Counted from the first letter of the stretch, positions 1-8,776 are shown. The stretch: DNA of 64,000 bases from Turicibacter sp. TJ11 (GCF_021497505.1 NZ_CP069349.1:397861-461860); one strand, 5' to 3'. Numbers and translations: made by a program. Notes: generated from the letters alone by a model not told the origin.

Positions 1-2
1 AA

Positions 3-65
3 GATGGAATCCGTGATGCCTTCCGCTGGGATGACATTCGCGAAACAATTTTAAACTACAATTAA
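3..65 (+). CDS. C-terminal end of an upstream gene, unidentified
   Basis: An open frame enters the window and ends at a TAA at 63-65. The last 20 residues include RDAFRWDDIRETILNYN, which reads like ordinary protein, unlike the other frames, although frame 1 is also open to position 54. The family cannot be named from so short a tail. A GC-rich hairpin follows at 73-102. Confidence 0.5.
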   Translation, partial: DGIRDAFRWDDIRETILNYN

Positions 66-72
66 TAAAAAT

Positions 73-102
73 AGCCCCTCTAGTTTGATAATTAGAGGGG
101 CT
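73..102. terminator. Hairpin between the first gene and vanZ
   Basis: Ten-base perfect arms (agcccctcta / tagaggggct) enclose a 10-nt loop. The plus-strand T-run is missing; A-rich sequence on the left would give a U-run on the minus strand. A terminator is likely but its direction is unclear. Confidence 0.6.
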
Positions 103-119
103 CATTATGAGGATGAAAG

Positions 120-563
120 ATGAAATTAAGATTGAAATGGTTTGCTTTATTGGCTTGGACGATAATTATCTTTTTGTTTTCTGCTCAGACTGGAGAACAA
201 TCGTCTGAAAGTAGTGGAGTAGTTGAGCAGCTACTTTCAATTTTTTCCTTTATTCCACATGAAATTTTCGGAATAGAGTTGCAGTTAATCATTCGAAAAG
301 GAGCTCACTTTACGGAATATTTTATTTTATATGGGTTAATGTTTAATGTATTAATTGATTATCAACCATTTAAAAAAGCATTGACACTCGCTATTTTGTT
401 TGTTTTTTTATATGCTTGTACAGATGAATTTCACCAATCCTTTGTTCCAGGTCGTGCTTGTACCTTTATGGATGTGTTAATTGATACGAGTGGTGGTCTG
501 TTGGCTATGATCTTCATCATGCTTATTCATCAAATTTCCCCATTCATCACAAAAAAGGCTTAA
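120..563 (+). CDS. VanZ-like membrane protein
   Basis: A 147-residue protein with about four membrane segments: an N-terminal helix from residue 8, then helices near 60-80, 85-105 and 120-140. The family signature is present: a Lys/His pair in RKGAHFTEYF, DEFHQSFVPGR, and a D-x2-ID-T-x-G motif. VanZ proteins were named for low-level teicoplanin resistance, but most chromosomal members have no known role. The ATG at 120 has only a weak AGGA upstream. It appears monocistronic, with a bidirectional terminator at its stop. Confidence 0.8.
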   Translation: MKLRLKWFALLAWTIIIFLFSAQTGEQSSESSGVVEQLLSIFSFIPHEIFGIELQLIIRKGAHFTEYFILYGLMFNVLIDYQPFKKALTLAILFVFLYACTDEFHQSFVPGRACTFMDVLIDTSGGLLAMIFIMLIHQISPFITKKA

Positions 564-586
564 AGAGTAGTTGTTCTTTGAGCCTT
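555..586. terminator. Bidirectional terminator between convergent genes
   Basis: Twelve-base arms (aaggcttaaaga / tctttgagcctt, one G-T pair) with an A-run on the left and a T-run on the right. It can serve the VanZ gene on the plus strand and the gene ending at 591 on the minus strand. Confidence 0.8.
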
Positions 587-590
587 TTAT

Positions 591-1091
591 TTATTCAGTA
601 TTATCAACGATTGTTTCATTTGTTTCAGGTGATGAGCTTGTCGCACTTGAAGAAGAAAGAATTTGGTCTTGAAGCTCGGCTACTATTTGTTTGAGCTCAT
701 TAATTTCATTGCGAAGTTCTTTTTTTTCAATCTCCGCAATTTTTGCTTGACGACGTTGCTCAAGCTCCTGTAAATAAAATCCCTGCTCGGCAATATATTC
801 GATATTAGTTGCAATGACCTCTAAAAAGTTACCAATGGCTTCTTGCTCTTCTGGACGTTTTGCTTCCATAGCGATAAAAATAGCGATAAGGTAGCCGAGT
901 GTCACAAAAGTATAAGGATCAAGTGAAAGTAAAAAAGGTAAGAATGGTGGACATTCCGGTGGAACCCGATCTTTTGCATTTACTTTTTCTTCAGTTTGAC
1001 CTAACCCTTGGTCGATATCGTTTTCATTTGGAATAAAGCTAGAAGTAGGTTCAGTAGGAGAGGGAGGAGGTGGAGCGAAAGCCTCGCGCAT
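591..1091 (-). CDS. Hypothetical protein: Pro-rich start, hydrophobic core, coiled coil
   Basis: Not recognised as a named family. The 166 residues have three parts: an acidic/proline-rich N-terminus (FAPPPPSPTEP), a central hydrophobic block with CPPFLPFLLSLDPYTFVTLGY then LIAIFIAME (residues about 46-75), and a Lys/Glu-rich heptad region (about 105-145) that should form a coiled coil, ending in a Ser-rich acidic tail. The ATG at 1091 has an AGGAGGG site just upstream. The DPYTFVTLGYL stretch recalls small proteins of spore-forming Firmicutes, but a spore role is only a guess. Confidence 0.65.
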   Translation of the reverse strand: MREAFAPPPPSPTEPTSSFIPNENDIDQGLGQTEEKVNAKDRVPPECPPFLPFLLSLDPYTFVTLGYLIAIFIAMEAKRPEEQEAIGNFLEVIATNIEYIAEQGFYLQELEQRRQAKIAEIEKKELRNEINELKQIVAELQDQILSSSSATSSSPETNETIVDNTE

Positions 1092-1321
1092 AATAAATAA
1101 CCCTCCTTTAAAATCATACGTAAACTAAGTATAGTGATTGACCTATTATAAGTTATGATAAATTCAGTAGAATGGTATCTTAATTTAAGTCATTTAGATC
1201 ATTAATCATGATGTTTTTAGTTATACTAAGTAAAAATTTACAGTTTTAATCGGCATGACGTATGAAATATTCTCCCAAAGATACACTAATGGATGATAAA
1301 TGATTTAAAGGAGTGACAAGG

Positions 1322-1954
1322 GTGAAGCAATGGATTCAAATACTATTTATCATGTTGGTTGTTGTGTTAAGTGGGTGTCGTTCTCAAGAACAAAAGGCAC
1401 TTTTTAGTGATTTAAATCATCAAATTACTAATCAGAATGCATGTAACATTAATAATGAAACATTAACGAATTTAATCAGTACGGAAACGGCTATTTATAA
1501 TGAAATCATCGAAAAAGGATTTGATTCTTTTGAGGATATTTCCCCTTTACTTGAAGAAGGGAAAAAGAACGTTGAAGAAAGTTCTAAGTACTTAAATGAC
1601 TATCAAACGTGTATTTTGCAAAATCAGATAAATGAGCAGATGGTAACAGAAGAAATCAATTTAATCAAAGATCCAACCATTAAACAAGCCACAGAGGAAT
1701 TGGTTACAAAGTATGTGCAGTATGAAGCGAGTTTAAATGAGTATGTGGAGTCCCTACTCACTTTAAATGAAGCAGAAGCTTTATTTTATAATGAAGTAAA
1801 TGAAACGACGACGATTTCTAAGCTCGATGAGTTGATGACGAAGATGAATACAGCTATTGAGAACGCTCAAATGAATTATTTAACTCATCAAGAAAGTTTA
1901 GCAGACTTTAATAGTAGCTATACTTCGTATTATGAAAAATACATGAGATCATAA
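1322..1954 (+). CDS. Predicted lipoprotein
   Basis: A secreted lipoprotein of about 210 residues. A positively charged start and hydrophobic stretch lead to lipobox LSGC (Cys19), followed by a helical, Asn/Glu-rich domain with two further Cys residues that may pair. I chose the GTG at 1322 because AAGGAG at 1308-1313 lies 8 bases before it; the GTG at 1313 would overlap that site. No conserved enzyme motif is visible. The length and all-helical look resemble small surface lipoproteins of the cell-wall binding type, but function is unknown. Confidence 0.75.
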   Translation: MKQWIQILFIMLVVVLSGCRSQEQKALFSDLNHQITNQNACNINNETLTNLISTETAIYNEIIEKGFDSFEDISPLLEEGKKNVEESSKYLNDYQTCILQNQINEQMVTEEINLIKDPTIKQATEELVTKYVQYEASLNEYVESLLTLNEAEALFYNEVNETTTISKLDELMTKMNTAIENAQMNYLTHQESLADFNSSYTSYYEKYMRS

Positions 1955-2005
1955 ATGATGAATCTAAGAGAAAGGAGAGGCTATTACAAAGGAGAGGTAA
2001 TAGCA

Positions 2006-2017
2006 ATGAAACGATGA
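2006..2017 (+). other. Three-codon upstream ORF (MKR) overlapping the acetyltransferase start
   Basis: ATG-AAA-CGA-TGA starts at 2006, and its stop overlaps the next ATG as ATGA (2014-2017). AAAGGAG at 1989-1995 and GGAGAGG at 1991-1997 are better spaced for this ATG than for the downstream gene. It may couple translation of the GNAT gene, or it may be chance. Confidence 0.35.
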
Positions 2018-2448
2018 ATGTTATTTTAGCGACAAATCAAAAACATTTTGCAGACGCCTTCAGAATTCGCACCAATGTGTTTGTGGGGGAACAAGGCGTA
2101 CCCGCTCATGAGGAGATAGATGAATTAGATGGTTGTGTTCCTATTTTTGTAGCTTATGAAAATGAGGTGGCAATGGGAACAGCGCGAATCATTTTAAAAG
2201 ACAATCAGGTTGCAAAAATAGGCCGTGTGGCAGTCACAAAAGAATGTCGAGGGCATGGCGTTGGAAAAGAGATGATGAGTGCGGTCATGGATTATATTAC
2301 TGAAGAGACTCAAGCGATTGAAATTCAGTTAGATGCTCAGCTAACAGCCATTAAATTTTATGAGACGTTAGGATTTATCGCATATGGTGATGTTTTTAAA
2401 GATGCCGGAATCGATCATATGGCGATGAAATATATCATTAAACGATAA
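2014..2448 (+). CDS. GNAT family N-acetyltransferase (YjcF/ElaA-like)
   Basis: A 144-residue single-domain acetyltransferase that would move an acetyl group from acetyl-CoA to an unknown amine. The N-terminal FRIRTNVFVGEQGVP followed by an acidic EEIDELDG is typical of the YjcF/ElaA branch. The acetyl-CoA binding loop appears as RVAVTKECRGHGVGKEM (R/Q-x2-G-x-G/A). Near the C-terminus, AIKFYETLGF is the usual GNAT motif B. It follows a lipoprotein gene by about 60 bases and ends at a strong terminator. The ribosome sites upstream also fit a three-codon ORF overlapping this start. Confidence 0.85.
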   Translation: MNVILATNQKHFADAFRIRTNVFVGEQGVPAHEEIDELDGCVPIFVAYENEVAMGTARIILKDNQVAKIGRVAVTKECRGHGVGKEMMSAVMDYITEETQAIEIQLDAQLTAIKFYETLGFIAYGDVFKDAGIDHMAMKYIIKR

Positions 2449-2480
2449 AAAGACAATGAAAAAATTTCATTGTCTTTTTA
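2447..2480 (+). terminator. Rho-independent terminator after the GNAT gene
   Basis: Fourteen-base arms (aaaagacaatgaaa / tttcattgtctttt) with a 4-nt loop and a T-rich end. The A-rich left side means it could also act on the minus-strand gene ending at 2515. Confidence 0.85.
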
Positions 2481-2514
2481 TCTATAGCGATTTAATTTAA
2501 ATGATGATGAATTT

Positions 2515-2841
2515 TTAATGAAGATGATATTTTTCTAATGTAGGTTCGCTATTTAGTAATTGAATAAATTGAGAATACTTATCTGGTGATTTAGCAATTT
2601 GAGCTAAGTAATCACGAATTTCATCTTCTTGTAAAGCGCGTAGTGAATATTCAAGAATCGGTTGTTCAGGTGATTGAGTAAAGACAACATCATATTCAAT
2701 CGTTGTTCGTTCAATAACACGGCTAGTTTGAATGAATCCAAAGTAATCAATCCCTAAATCTGATCGATGAATATCTTTGTTTTTAAACTCAAGTTGTTGA
2801 ACAAATTGATAAGGCTTAAAAAGTGGGGTCGGTTCTAACAT
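2515..2841 (-). CDS. Hypothetical 108-residue protein
   Basis: Not recognised. It is soluble and has no signal peptide or Cys motif. An N-terminal half rich in beta-type sequence (IDYFGFIQTSRVIERTTIEYDVVF) precedes a helical C-terminal half (DEIRDYLAQIAKSPDKYSQF). The start at 2841 has GGAGATGAGAGG upstream on the minus strand. It is divergent from yjeM, with about 230 bases between, which hold the yjeM promoter. Confidence 0.6.
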   Translation of the reverse strand: MLEPTPLFKPYQFVQQLEFKNKDIHRSDLGIDYFGFIQTSRVIERTTIEYDVVFTQSPEQPILEYSLRALQEDEIRDYLAQIAKSPDKYSQFIQLLNSEPTLEKYHLH

Positions 2842-2945
2842 CCTCTCATCTCCTTAGAAACGTTTATGTTAACGATTACAATTATAGTTTATCGTAACAA
2901 ATTTAATAAAATGGATGAAAAAAGACGAAAAACACAGCATTGTTA

Positions 2946-2975
2946 TTGACAAAATTCGCTCATTTTTGGTATGAA
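2946..2975 (+). promoter_or_regulatory. Sigma-A promoter for the YjeM-like permease
   Basis: TTGACA (2946-2951), an 18-base spacer, then TATGAA (2970-2975). This leaves about a 90-base leader before the permease ATG. Confidence 0.65.
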
Positions 2976-3073
2976 TAAAATTATACCTATTGGGAATGTT
3001 AATTATGATAAAAAAATTAACATGACAGAGGTTAAAAGAAAACTTATTACAAGAGTGAGAGAAGGTTAAAGGA

Positions 3074-4570
3074 ATGTCAAAAAGTACAACAGGAAAATTA
3101 ACATTAGTGTCATTAATTTTGATGATTTTCACATCTGTCTTTGGATTTGCTAACATGCCTCGTGGATTCTTTTTGATGGGTTATGCTGCAATTCCATGGT
3201 ATATCATCTCAGCTATTACATTCTTCATTCCTTTTGCATTTATGATTGCAGAATTTGGAGCTGCTTACAAAAATGAAAAAGGTGGAATTTACTCGTGGAT
3301 GGAGAAGTCAGTCGGACCACGTTACGCTTTTGTAGGAATCTTTATGTGGTATGCGTCATATATCATTTGGATGGTTAATGTCGCATCAACAATCTGGATC
3401 CCATTATCAAATATGATTTTTGGTCATGATACAACGAGTCAATGGGGAATCTTAGGCTTATCTAGCACACAAGTTCTTGGATTACTAGGAGTGGCTTGGT
3501 TGTTATTAGTATTTTTCTTAATCTCAAAAGGATTAGAAAGTATTAAAAAGGTAACATCAATTGGTGGTTCAGCTATTGCTTTACTAAATGTTGCTTTACT
3601 AATTGGTGGAATTACCATTTTAATTTTAAATAAAGGTCAATTAGCTCAACCTATTTCAAGTATGACTGAAGCATTTACAGTGTCTCCTAATGCTAATTAT
3701 CAAAGTATGCTAGCGATGTTATCATTTTTAACATTTGCAATCTTTGCGTTTGGTGGAACGGAAGTTGTGGGTGGATTAGTTGATCAAACAGAAAATCCAG
3801 TTAAAACATTCCCTAAAGGTTTATTGATTGCAGCGGGAGTTATTTCTTTAGGTTACGTCGTGGGAATTTTCATGATTGGAATTTTCACAAATTGGGATAG
3901 TGTTTTATCAGCATCAGGCGTTAATAATGGAAATGTCGCTTATATCATTATGCAAAATCTAGGATATGAGTTAGGACATGCGCTTGGATTTAGTGATGTG
4001 GTTGCTGTTCAAATGGGAGCTTGGGTGGCTCGTTTTGTTGGATTATCGATGTTCTTAGCGTTAAGTGGAGCGTTTATGACGTTATCATATAGTCCATTAA
4101 AACAATTAATTGAGGGAACACCTGAAAAGATTTGGCCAAAAAAATTAACAGAAACTAAAAATGGTCTTCCTATTAATGCAATGAAAGTACAAGCGTTTAT
4201 TGCGATTGTCTTAATTTTACTTGTTTCATTTGGTGGAGAGTCAGCGGCTAAATTCTTTGATAAATTAGTTTTAATGACAAACGTCGCGATGACGATCCCA
4301 TATTTATTTATCTCAATTGCATTCATTTCGTTTAAGCGCAATGATTCAATTGAAAAACCATTTGTTATCTATAAGAACAAAAGTTTAGCAATTGTGATTG
4401 CGATCATCGTCACAGTTGTCGTTGCTTTTGCAAACTCATTCTCAATTATCGAACCGATTACAACTGGAGATTATGATAAAACTTTATGGATGATTGCAGG
4501 TCCAACATTCTTTAGTTTAGTTGCTATTCTTTTATATTGGCGATATGAACGAAAAGAAAAATCAAAATAA
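3074..4570 (+). CDS. yjeM: APC-family amino acid permease, YjeM-like
   Basis: A 498-residue inner membrane transporter with about 12 membrane segments, of the amino acid-polyamine-organocation superfamily, glutamate/GABA antiporter branch. It closely recalls Escherichia coli YjeM: SVFGFANMPRGFFLMGY at the first helix, GGIYSWMEKSVGPRYAF after the second, and FGGTEVVGGLVDQTENPVK in the middle. The substrate of YjeM is not established. The C-terminus is basic (RYERKEKSK). It is transcribed alone from its own promoter and closed by a strong terminator. Confidence 0.88.
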   Translation: MSKSTTGKLTLVSLILMIFTSVFGFANMPRGFFLMGYAAIPWYIISAITFFIPFAFMIAEFGAAYKNEKGGIYSWMEKSVGPRYAFVGIFMWYASYIIWMVNVASTIWIPLSNMIFGHDTTSQWGILGLSSTQVLGLLGVAWLLLVFFLISKGLESIKKVTSIGGSAIALLNVALLIGGITILILNKGQLAQPISSMTEAFTVSPNANYQSMLAMLSFLTFAIFAFGGTEVVGGLVDQTENPVKTFPKGLLIAAGVISLGYVVGIFMIGIFTNWDSVLSASGVNNGNVAYIIMQNLGYELGHALGFSDVVAVQMGAWVARFVGLSMFLALSGAFMTLSYSPLKQLIEGTPEKIWPKKLTETKNGLPINAMKVQAFIAIVLILLVSFGGESAAKFFDKLVLMTNVAMTIPYLFISIAFISFKRNDSIEKPFVIYKNKSLAIVIAIIVTVVVAFANSFSIIEPITTGDYDKTLWMIAGPTFFSLVAILLYWRYERKEKSK

Positions 4571-4590
4571 TAGTTAATTAATATGAGATT

Positions 4591-4632
4591 AAAAAAGAAG
4601 GTCGTAACTTGTCTGTTACGACCTTCTTTTTT
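4591..4632 (+). terminator. Rho-independent terminator after yjeM
   Basis: A long stem (agaaggtcgtaac / gttacgaccttct) with a 6-nt loop, flanked by A-run and T-run. It may also work on the minus strand. Confidence 0.9.
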
Positions 4633-4718
4633 ATGATGAATCTTTGTGATTAATGAGTTAAATCAAACTACGGTATGGTTGATAGAGTAAAGTGTTAGTT
4701 AGCTATAAAAACGAGGAT

Positions 4719-6053
4719 TTATTCCCCGGCTACGGTTAAAGATTTTACCCAAAGCGTTGGGGAACCGACATTAGAAGCACCAAAATCAAGATCATTTCCA
4801 ATTCCTACAATCGATTGTAACAAATCAAAGAAGTTCCCTGCGATGGTCATTTCATGAACAGGTTTAGTGAGTTGTCCATCTTCAATTAAAAAGCCATTAG
4901 CAGATAGCGAGAAGTCACCAGAGATAGCATTTAATCCAGCGTGTAATCCTTGAACATCTGTAATATAAAGTCCATGATTGACCTGTTTAATGATCTCATT
5001 AAAACTTAGTGATTGTGGTTTGATGTACATGTTGCTAGGGGAGATGTTAACAGAGCTTTTAAAACTCGCACGAGAGGCGTTTCCAGTTGGAGCGACATTG
5101 AATGATCTAGCTGTTGTTAATGAATGTAAGTAAGTTTTTAAAACGCCATTTGTAATGACTTCTTTTTTAACGGTTGCGACACCTTCACCGTCAAATGAAG
5201 AACTTCCCATTCCATCTTCTAAATGAGGATCATCAATAATAGTAACTAAAGAACTAGCGACCGTTGTTTCAATTTTATCTTTTAAACGAGATAAATCTTT
5301 TAAAACAGCTTCTGCTGAGAAAATGTTACTCATCGCTTGTAAAATGTCTCCAGCGACTAAGTTTTTTAAAACAATCGGATAACTTCCGGATTTTACTTTC
5401 GTTGAACCTAGTTGTGAAAGAGCATTGTTAACGATTTTCTTTGCAAAAGATGTTGGAGTATATCGACTGAAATCAGTTCCGATGATAAAATCTCCATCAT
5501 TTTTGTTTTCTCCGTTTTCAGAAACTAAAACACTAACATAGCTATAAGCGAAGTTTTGGCGTTCAAAAAGATCTAATCCTTTTGTATTTTTAAGAGAAAC
5601 TTCCGTTGTTCCATTAGCAAATGAACAGTAATCCACTGATTTAACACGAGGGTCAAGAGCTAAACATTCTTTTTCCACTTCTTTTAAGAAGTTAATTTTA
5701 TCTAAAGCACTCACTTCATTAAATGAATCATTATAAAGCTTTAATGAAACATAATGCTCATCACCTGGGTAAAGCGTCTCATTTTCTTCTTTTTCAATTA
5801 GTAAAGCATTATTTATAACACTTGAGATAAGAAATGGAATAGATGAATCTTCACATTTTTCTGTATAAGTATAGCCCATCTTACCATCATAGATTCCACG
5901 AAATGATAAGCCCTGTGTTTTTGAAACAGAATAGGCATCTACATTTTGCTTAAAGACTTTACATGAAAACTGATCGTTTTTCACGACATAAACTTCCATG
6001 TCTGTTAATCCAGCTTTTTTACCTTCATCAAATAGTAAATCAAAATTAATCAT
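4719..6053 (-). CDS. pmbA: TldE/PmbA-family metalloprotease subunit
   Basis: The 444-residue partner of TldD. TldD and TldE form a heterodimeric peptidase that degrades unfolded peptides and in some bacteria matures peptide antibiotics. Family features seen: RGIYDGKMGYTYTE in the N-terminal domain, GDFSLSANGFLIEDGQ near residue 385, and HEMTIAGNFFDLLQSI towards the end. As expected for TldE, the zinc-binding HExxxH motif of TldD is absent. It lies 3 bases after tldD on the same strand, so the two are co-transcribed. Confidence 0.88.
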   Translation of the reverse strand: MINFDLLFDEGKKAGLTDMEVYVVKNDQFSCKVFKQNVDAYSVSKTQGLSFRGIYDGKMGYTYTEKCEDSSIPFLISSVINNALLIEKEENETLYPGDEHYVSLKLYNDSFNEVSALDKINFLKEVEKECLALDPRVKSVDYCSFANGTTEVSLKNTKGLDLFERQNFAYSYVSVLVSENGENKNDGDFIIGTDFSRYTPTSFAKKIVNNALSQLGSTKVKSGSYPIVLKNLVAGDILQAMSNIFSAEAVLKDLSRLKDKIETTVASSLVTIIDDPHLEDGMGSSSFDGEGVATVKKEVITNGVLKTYLHSLTTARSFNVAPTGNASRASFKSSVNISPSNMYIKPQSLSFNEIIKQVNHGLYITDVQGLHAGLNAISGDFSLSANGFLIEDGQLTKPVHEMTIAGNFFDLLQSIVGIGNDLDFGASNVGSPTLWVKSLTVAGE

Positions 6054-6056
6054 TCC

Positions 6057-7445
6057 TTATTCCCCCTTTGCTCCACCGACTGTGATTTCTTTAACACGTA
6101 AGATGGGTTGTCCAACATCTGTTGGAATCGAACCACTTGCAGCGCCACACATTCCTTGAGCACGAGCTAAGTTTTTTCCAACCATATCAATTTGATGTAA
6201 AATGGCTGGACCGTTTCCAATTAATGTTGCGCCGCGTACGGGTTCAGCAATTTTTCCATTTCGAATGATATATCCTTCATTCACTGCAAAGTTAAAATCG
6301 CCTGTTCCTGGGTTAACTGACCCCCCGCCCATACTTTTAGCATAAAGTCCATATTCGGTATTAGCAATAATTTCTTCACGAGTATGTGGCCCTTCTGCAA
6401 TAAAAGTATTCGTCATTCGAGAAGTGGGTGCAAAACGATAGTTTTGACGACGTCCAGAACCCGTTGATGGCATATTCATTCGACGACCATTTAATTTATC
6501 AATCATATAGCTTTTTAAAATTCCATTTTCAATTAACACTTTACGCTGTGTTGGTGTTCCTTCATCATCAATATTCAGAGATCCCCAAGCGTTTGGAATG
6601 GTTCCATCATCAATAGCTGTTACTAAAGGATTAGCAATTTGTTCACCTAGTTTATTAGAAAAAACAGATAGTCCTTTAGAGACTGAACTCGCTTCTAGTC
6701 CATGGCCACAGGCCTCGTGAAAGATGACTCCACCAAATCCGTTATCAATAACGACAGGCATTTTTTTACTTGGACAAAGACCAGCGTTTAGCATGGTCAC
6801 CGCTTGTCGAGCAGCGTCACTCGCATAGAAGTTTAAATCTAAATCTTCAATAAACTCAAAGCCTTGATGTGCACCTGGTCCGTGAGAACCTGTTTGCATT
6901 TCGTGACCGTTTGAAGCTACTGCTCGAACGAAAAGACGCGTATAAACACGAGTGTCTTCCACTAACGTTCCTTCAGTATTGGCAATTAAGACATGTTGTT
7001 TTTTTTCAGATAAACCAACAGAACTTTGAGTAATTGATTCATGATAATTTTTAATGATCTCACTAACTTGACGCATCTTATCAACTCGTCGTGACGCTGG
7101 CACATCATTTAAATCTTGTTGAATAAGGTGTTGAGTAATGATGTTTTGACGCGTCAAATTAATCGGTTGAGTTCTCATTTCACCCATAAGTGCAGAGGCG
7201 ATTTCACGTGCCGTTTTTAATAAGTTTTCACGCGATGAATCATTTGTATAACCGTAAACTGAATTGGTTCCTTGAAATAAGCGGATACCAATTCCATAAT
7301 CTTCTCCTCGATTGGCTTTATCAACTTTTCCCCCGATCATATCAATGGCTTGCGATTGTGTTTGTTCAACATAGATTTCAGCAAAATCAGCACCGAATGA
7401 TAAAGCTTCATCTAAAACATCTTTAATTAAGATTTCTGAAAGCAT
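6057..7445 (-). CDS. tldD: TldD metalloprotease
   Basis: A 462-residue zinc peptidase, the catalytic subunit of the TldD/TldE complex in the cytoplasm. The metal motif HEACGH is at residues 243-248, followed by GLEASSVSKG. Other family blocks are MIDKLNGRRMNMPSTGSGRR and GTGDFNFAVNEGYIIRNGK. It leads a two-gene operon with the TldE-like gene only 3 bases downstream. GAAGGGGG precedes the start at 7445 on the minus strand. No peptide antibiotic precursor was found beside it, so housekeeping proteolysis is the simplest role. Confidence 0.92.
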   Translation of the reverse strand: MLSEILIKDVLDEALSFGADFAEIYVEQTQSQAIDMIGGKVDKANRGEDYGIGIRLFQGTNSVYGYTNDSSRENLLKTAREIASALMGEMRTQPINLTRQNIITQHLIQQDLNDVPASRRVDKMRQVSEIIKNYHESITQSSVGLSEKKQHVLIANTEGTLVEDTRVYTRLFVRAVASNGHEMQTGSHGPGAHQGFEFIEDLDLNFYASDAARQAVTMLNAGLCPSKKMPVVIDNGFGGVIFHEACGHGLEASSVSKGLSVFSNKLGEQIANPLVTAIDDGTIPNAWGSLNIDDEGTPTQRKVLIENGILKSYMIDKLNGRRMNMPSTGSGRRQNYRFAPTSRMTNTFIAEGPHTREEIIANTEYGLYAKSMGGGSVNPGTGDFNFAVNEGYIIRNGKIAEPVRGATLIGNGPAILHQIDMVGKNLARAQGMCGAASGSIPTDVGQPILRVKEITVGGAKGE

Positions 7446-7606
7446 AGATTGAATTCCCCCTTCGTGACTTTGAGGTTATTATACCATATTATGTTTAAAG
7501 TAATAGAACGGGGGAAAAAGTAAAAAGAAAAAATCCAACGTTAAACAGTTATAATTTTTTGAAAATGGTAAAACCTATATTTATCTACGTATAAAAAGGT
7601 GATGAA

Positions 7607-8101
7607 ATGAAACACTTAAGTAAATGGATTTGTTTTTTAATGTTATTAGTACAAGGATCAGTCATGTCAACTTACGCGCAAAGTTATCCTGATGCGATTA
7701 GCTACATTAAAGTAATAGCTTTTAATGATGCTAATCCAAGTGAACGATTAGCGAATGTAGAAGTTGCCGTTTATAATAGTGAAGAAGAGCAGATTGGAAT
7801 TTATCGCACAAATGCTGAAGGAGAAGTGTTAATTGAAGTCGTTCCAGGTCTTTTAAACTTAAAAGTTCTTAAGACGCAAGAAAATTTTGATGTGATCGAT
7901 GAATATAAAGTGGTGACAATTGATACAACGACGATTGATTTGTATGAGGTTAGCTTTCCCCATCAAGCCATTGAACCAACACAGAAGCATTCATTACCAA
8001 TCACAGGTTTTTCTCCGATTTATCTCATCGGAGGATTAGGATTAGTGTTATCGAGTATTGGAGTAGTCGTTGTTCGTCAATTGAGCCATGAAGAAAAATA
8101 G
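7607..8101 (+). CDS. LPXTG surface protein with one Cna_B-like domain
   Basis: A small (164-residue) cell-wall protein. It has a signal peptide with a likely cut after YAQS, one prealbumin-like/Cna_B-like beta domain (about 33-120: core VEVAVYNSEEEQIGIYRTNAEGE), a sorting signal LPITG at 130-134, a hydrophobic helix and a short charged tail. The gene overlaps the sortase gene by 14 bases. This arrangement suggests that the downstream sortase anchors this protein. The role of the displayed domain is unknown; its size suggests a pilin-like tip or a simple surface spacer. Confidence 0.85.
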   Translation: MKHLSKWICFLMLLVQGSVMSTYAQSYPDAISYIKVIAFNDANPSERLANVEVAVYNSEEEQIGIYRTNAEGEVLIEVVPGLLNLKVLKTQENFDVIDEYKVVTIDTTTIDLYEVSFPHQAIEPTQKHSLPITGFSPIYLIGGLGLVLSSIGVVVVRQLSHEEK

Positions 8102-8663
8102 ATTAATTTTATTAAGATTGATTTTTTTAATTTCACTCGTTTGTTTTGCTTTTCCTCAACTAAAATTGCTTGAGATGAAGATGAATCAACAGTCTTATAA
8201 AAACTTTCAGTTACTTCAAGGCGGGGTTGCTTTTAAGATGGATGACTCCATCACTCAATCCATGTCTTCGTTGGTAGAAACGGGTGAAATCATCGGTCGG
8301 ATTGAGTTTTTAAACGAATCTCTTATTTTGCTTGAGGGAATTGAAGAGGTGCAGTTAGAACAAGGGTTAGGACATGATCCGATGTCCTCTTTACCAGGAA
8401 ACATGGGGAATTGTCTGATCTATGGTCACCGAGAACAGTTTTTATGGTCATTAAAAGAGGTTCAGTTAGGTGATAAACTAATGGTCCGTACAACAAAAGG
8501 CGTCTTTTATTATACGGTTGAGGATATTTCAATTTTAGAACCTGATGATTCATATATTTTTGAATCAGAGAATAAAGCCACATTAACCCTGGTGACGTGT
8601 TATCCATTTATTTATTTTGGTCCAACGAAAGAACGTTATGTTGTTAAAGCAAGTTTAGATTAA
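8088..8663 (+). CDS. Class D-like sortase
   Basis: A 191-residue membrane-anchored transpeptidase that would join LPXTG proteins to the cell wall. An N-terminal anchor helix (about 8-24) is followed by the sortase barrel. The catalytic triad is visible: His in YGHRE, Cys in TLVTC, and Arg in KERYVV. The TLVTCYPF form and short size fit class D. It starts inside the LPXTG gene (14-base overlap) with no strong ribosome site, so translation is probably coupled. A terminator follows. Confidence 0.88.
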   Translation: MKKNRLILLRLIFLISLVCFAFPQLKLLEMKMNQQSYKNFQLLQGGVAFKMDDSITQSMSSLVETGEIIGRIEFLNESLILLEGIEEVQLEQGLGHDPMSSLPGNMGNCLIYGHREQFLWSLKEVQLGDKLMVRTTKGVFYYTVEDISILEPDDSYIFESENKATLTLVTCYPFIYFGPTKERYVVKASLD

Positions 8664-8692
8664 AGTCTAATTCGTGAATTAGACTTTTTTTT
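8663..8692 (+). terminator. Terminator after the sortase
   Basis: Eleven-base arms (aagtctaattc / gaattagactt) followed by eight Ts, starting within the stop codon. Confidence 0.9.
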
Positions 8693-8776
8693 GTTGTCAA
8701 AAGAAGAGGAAAATAAAAATATCCAAATATACTTAAAAAATTATCATGATTGGTATGTTATACTAACAAATAGTTG

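Noticed and set aside
2869-3156. Minus-strand 95-residue ORF over the yjeM promoter
   Set aside because: No ribosome site, sequence rich in Ile/Asn/Phe as expected of AT-rich noncoding DNA, and it covers a good promoter.
4719-7445. TldD/TldE as part of a bacteriocin maturation cluster
   Set aside because: No small precursor gene, immunity gene or peptide exporter lies next to them.
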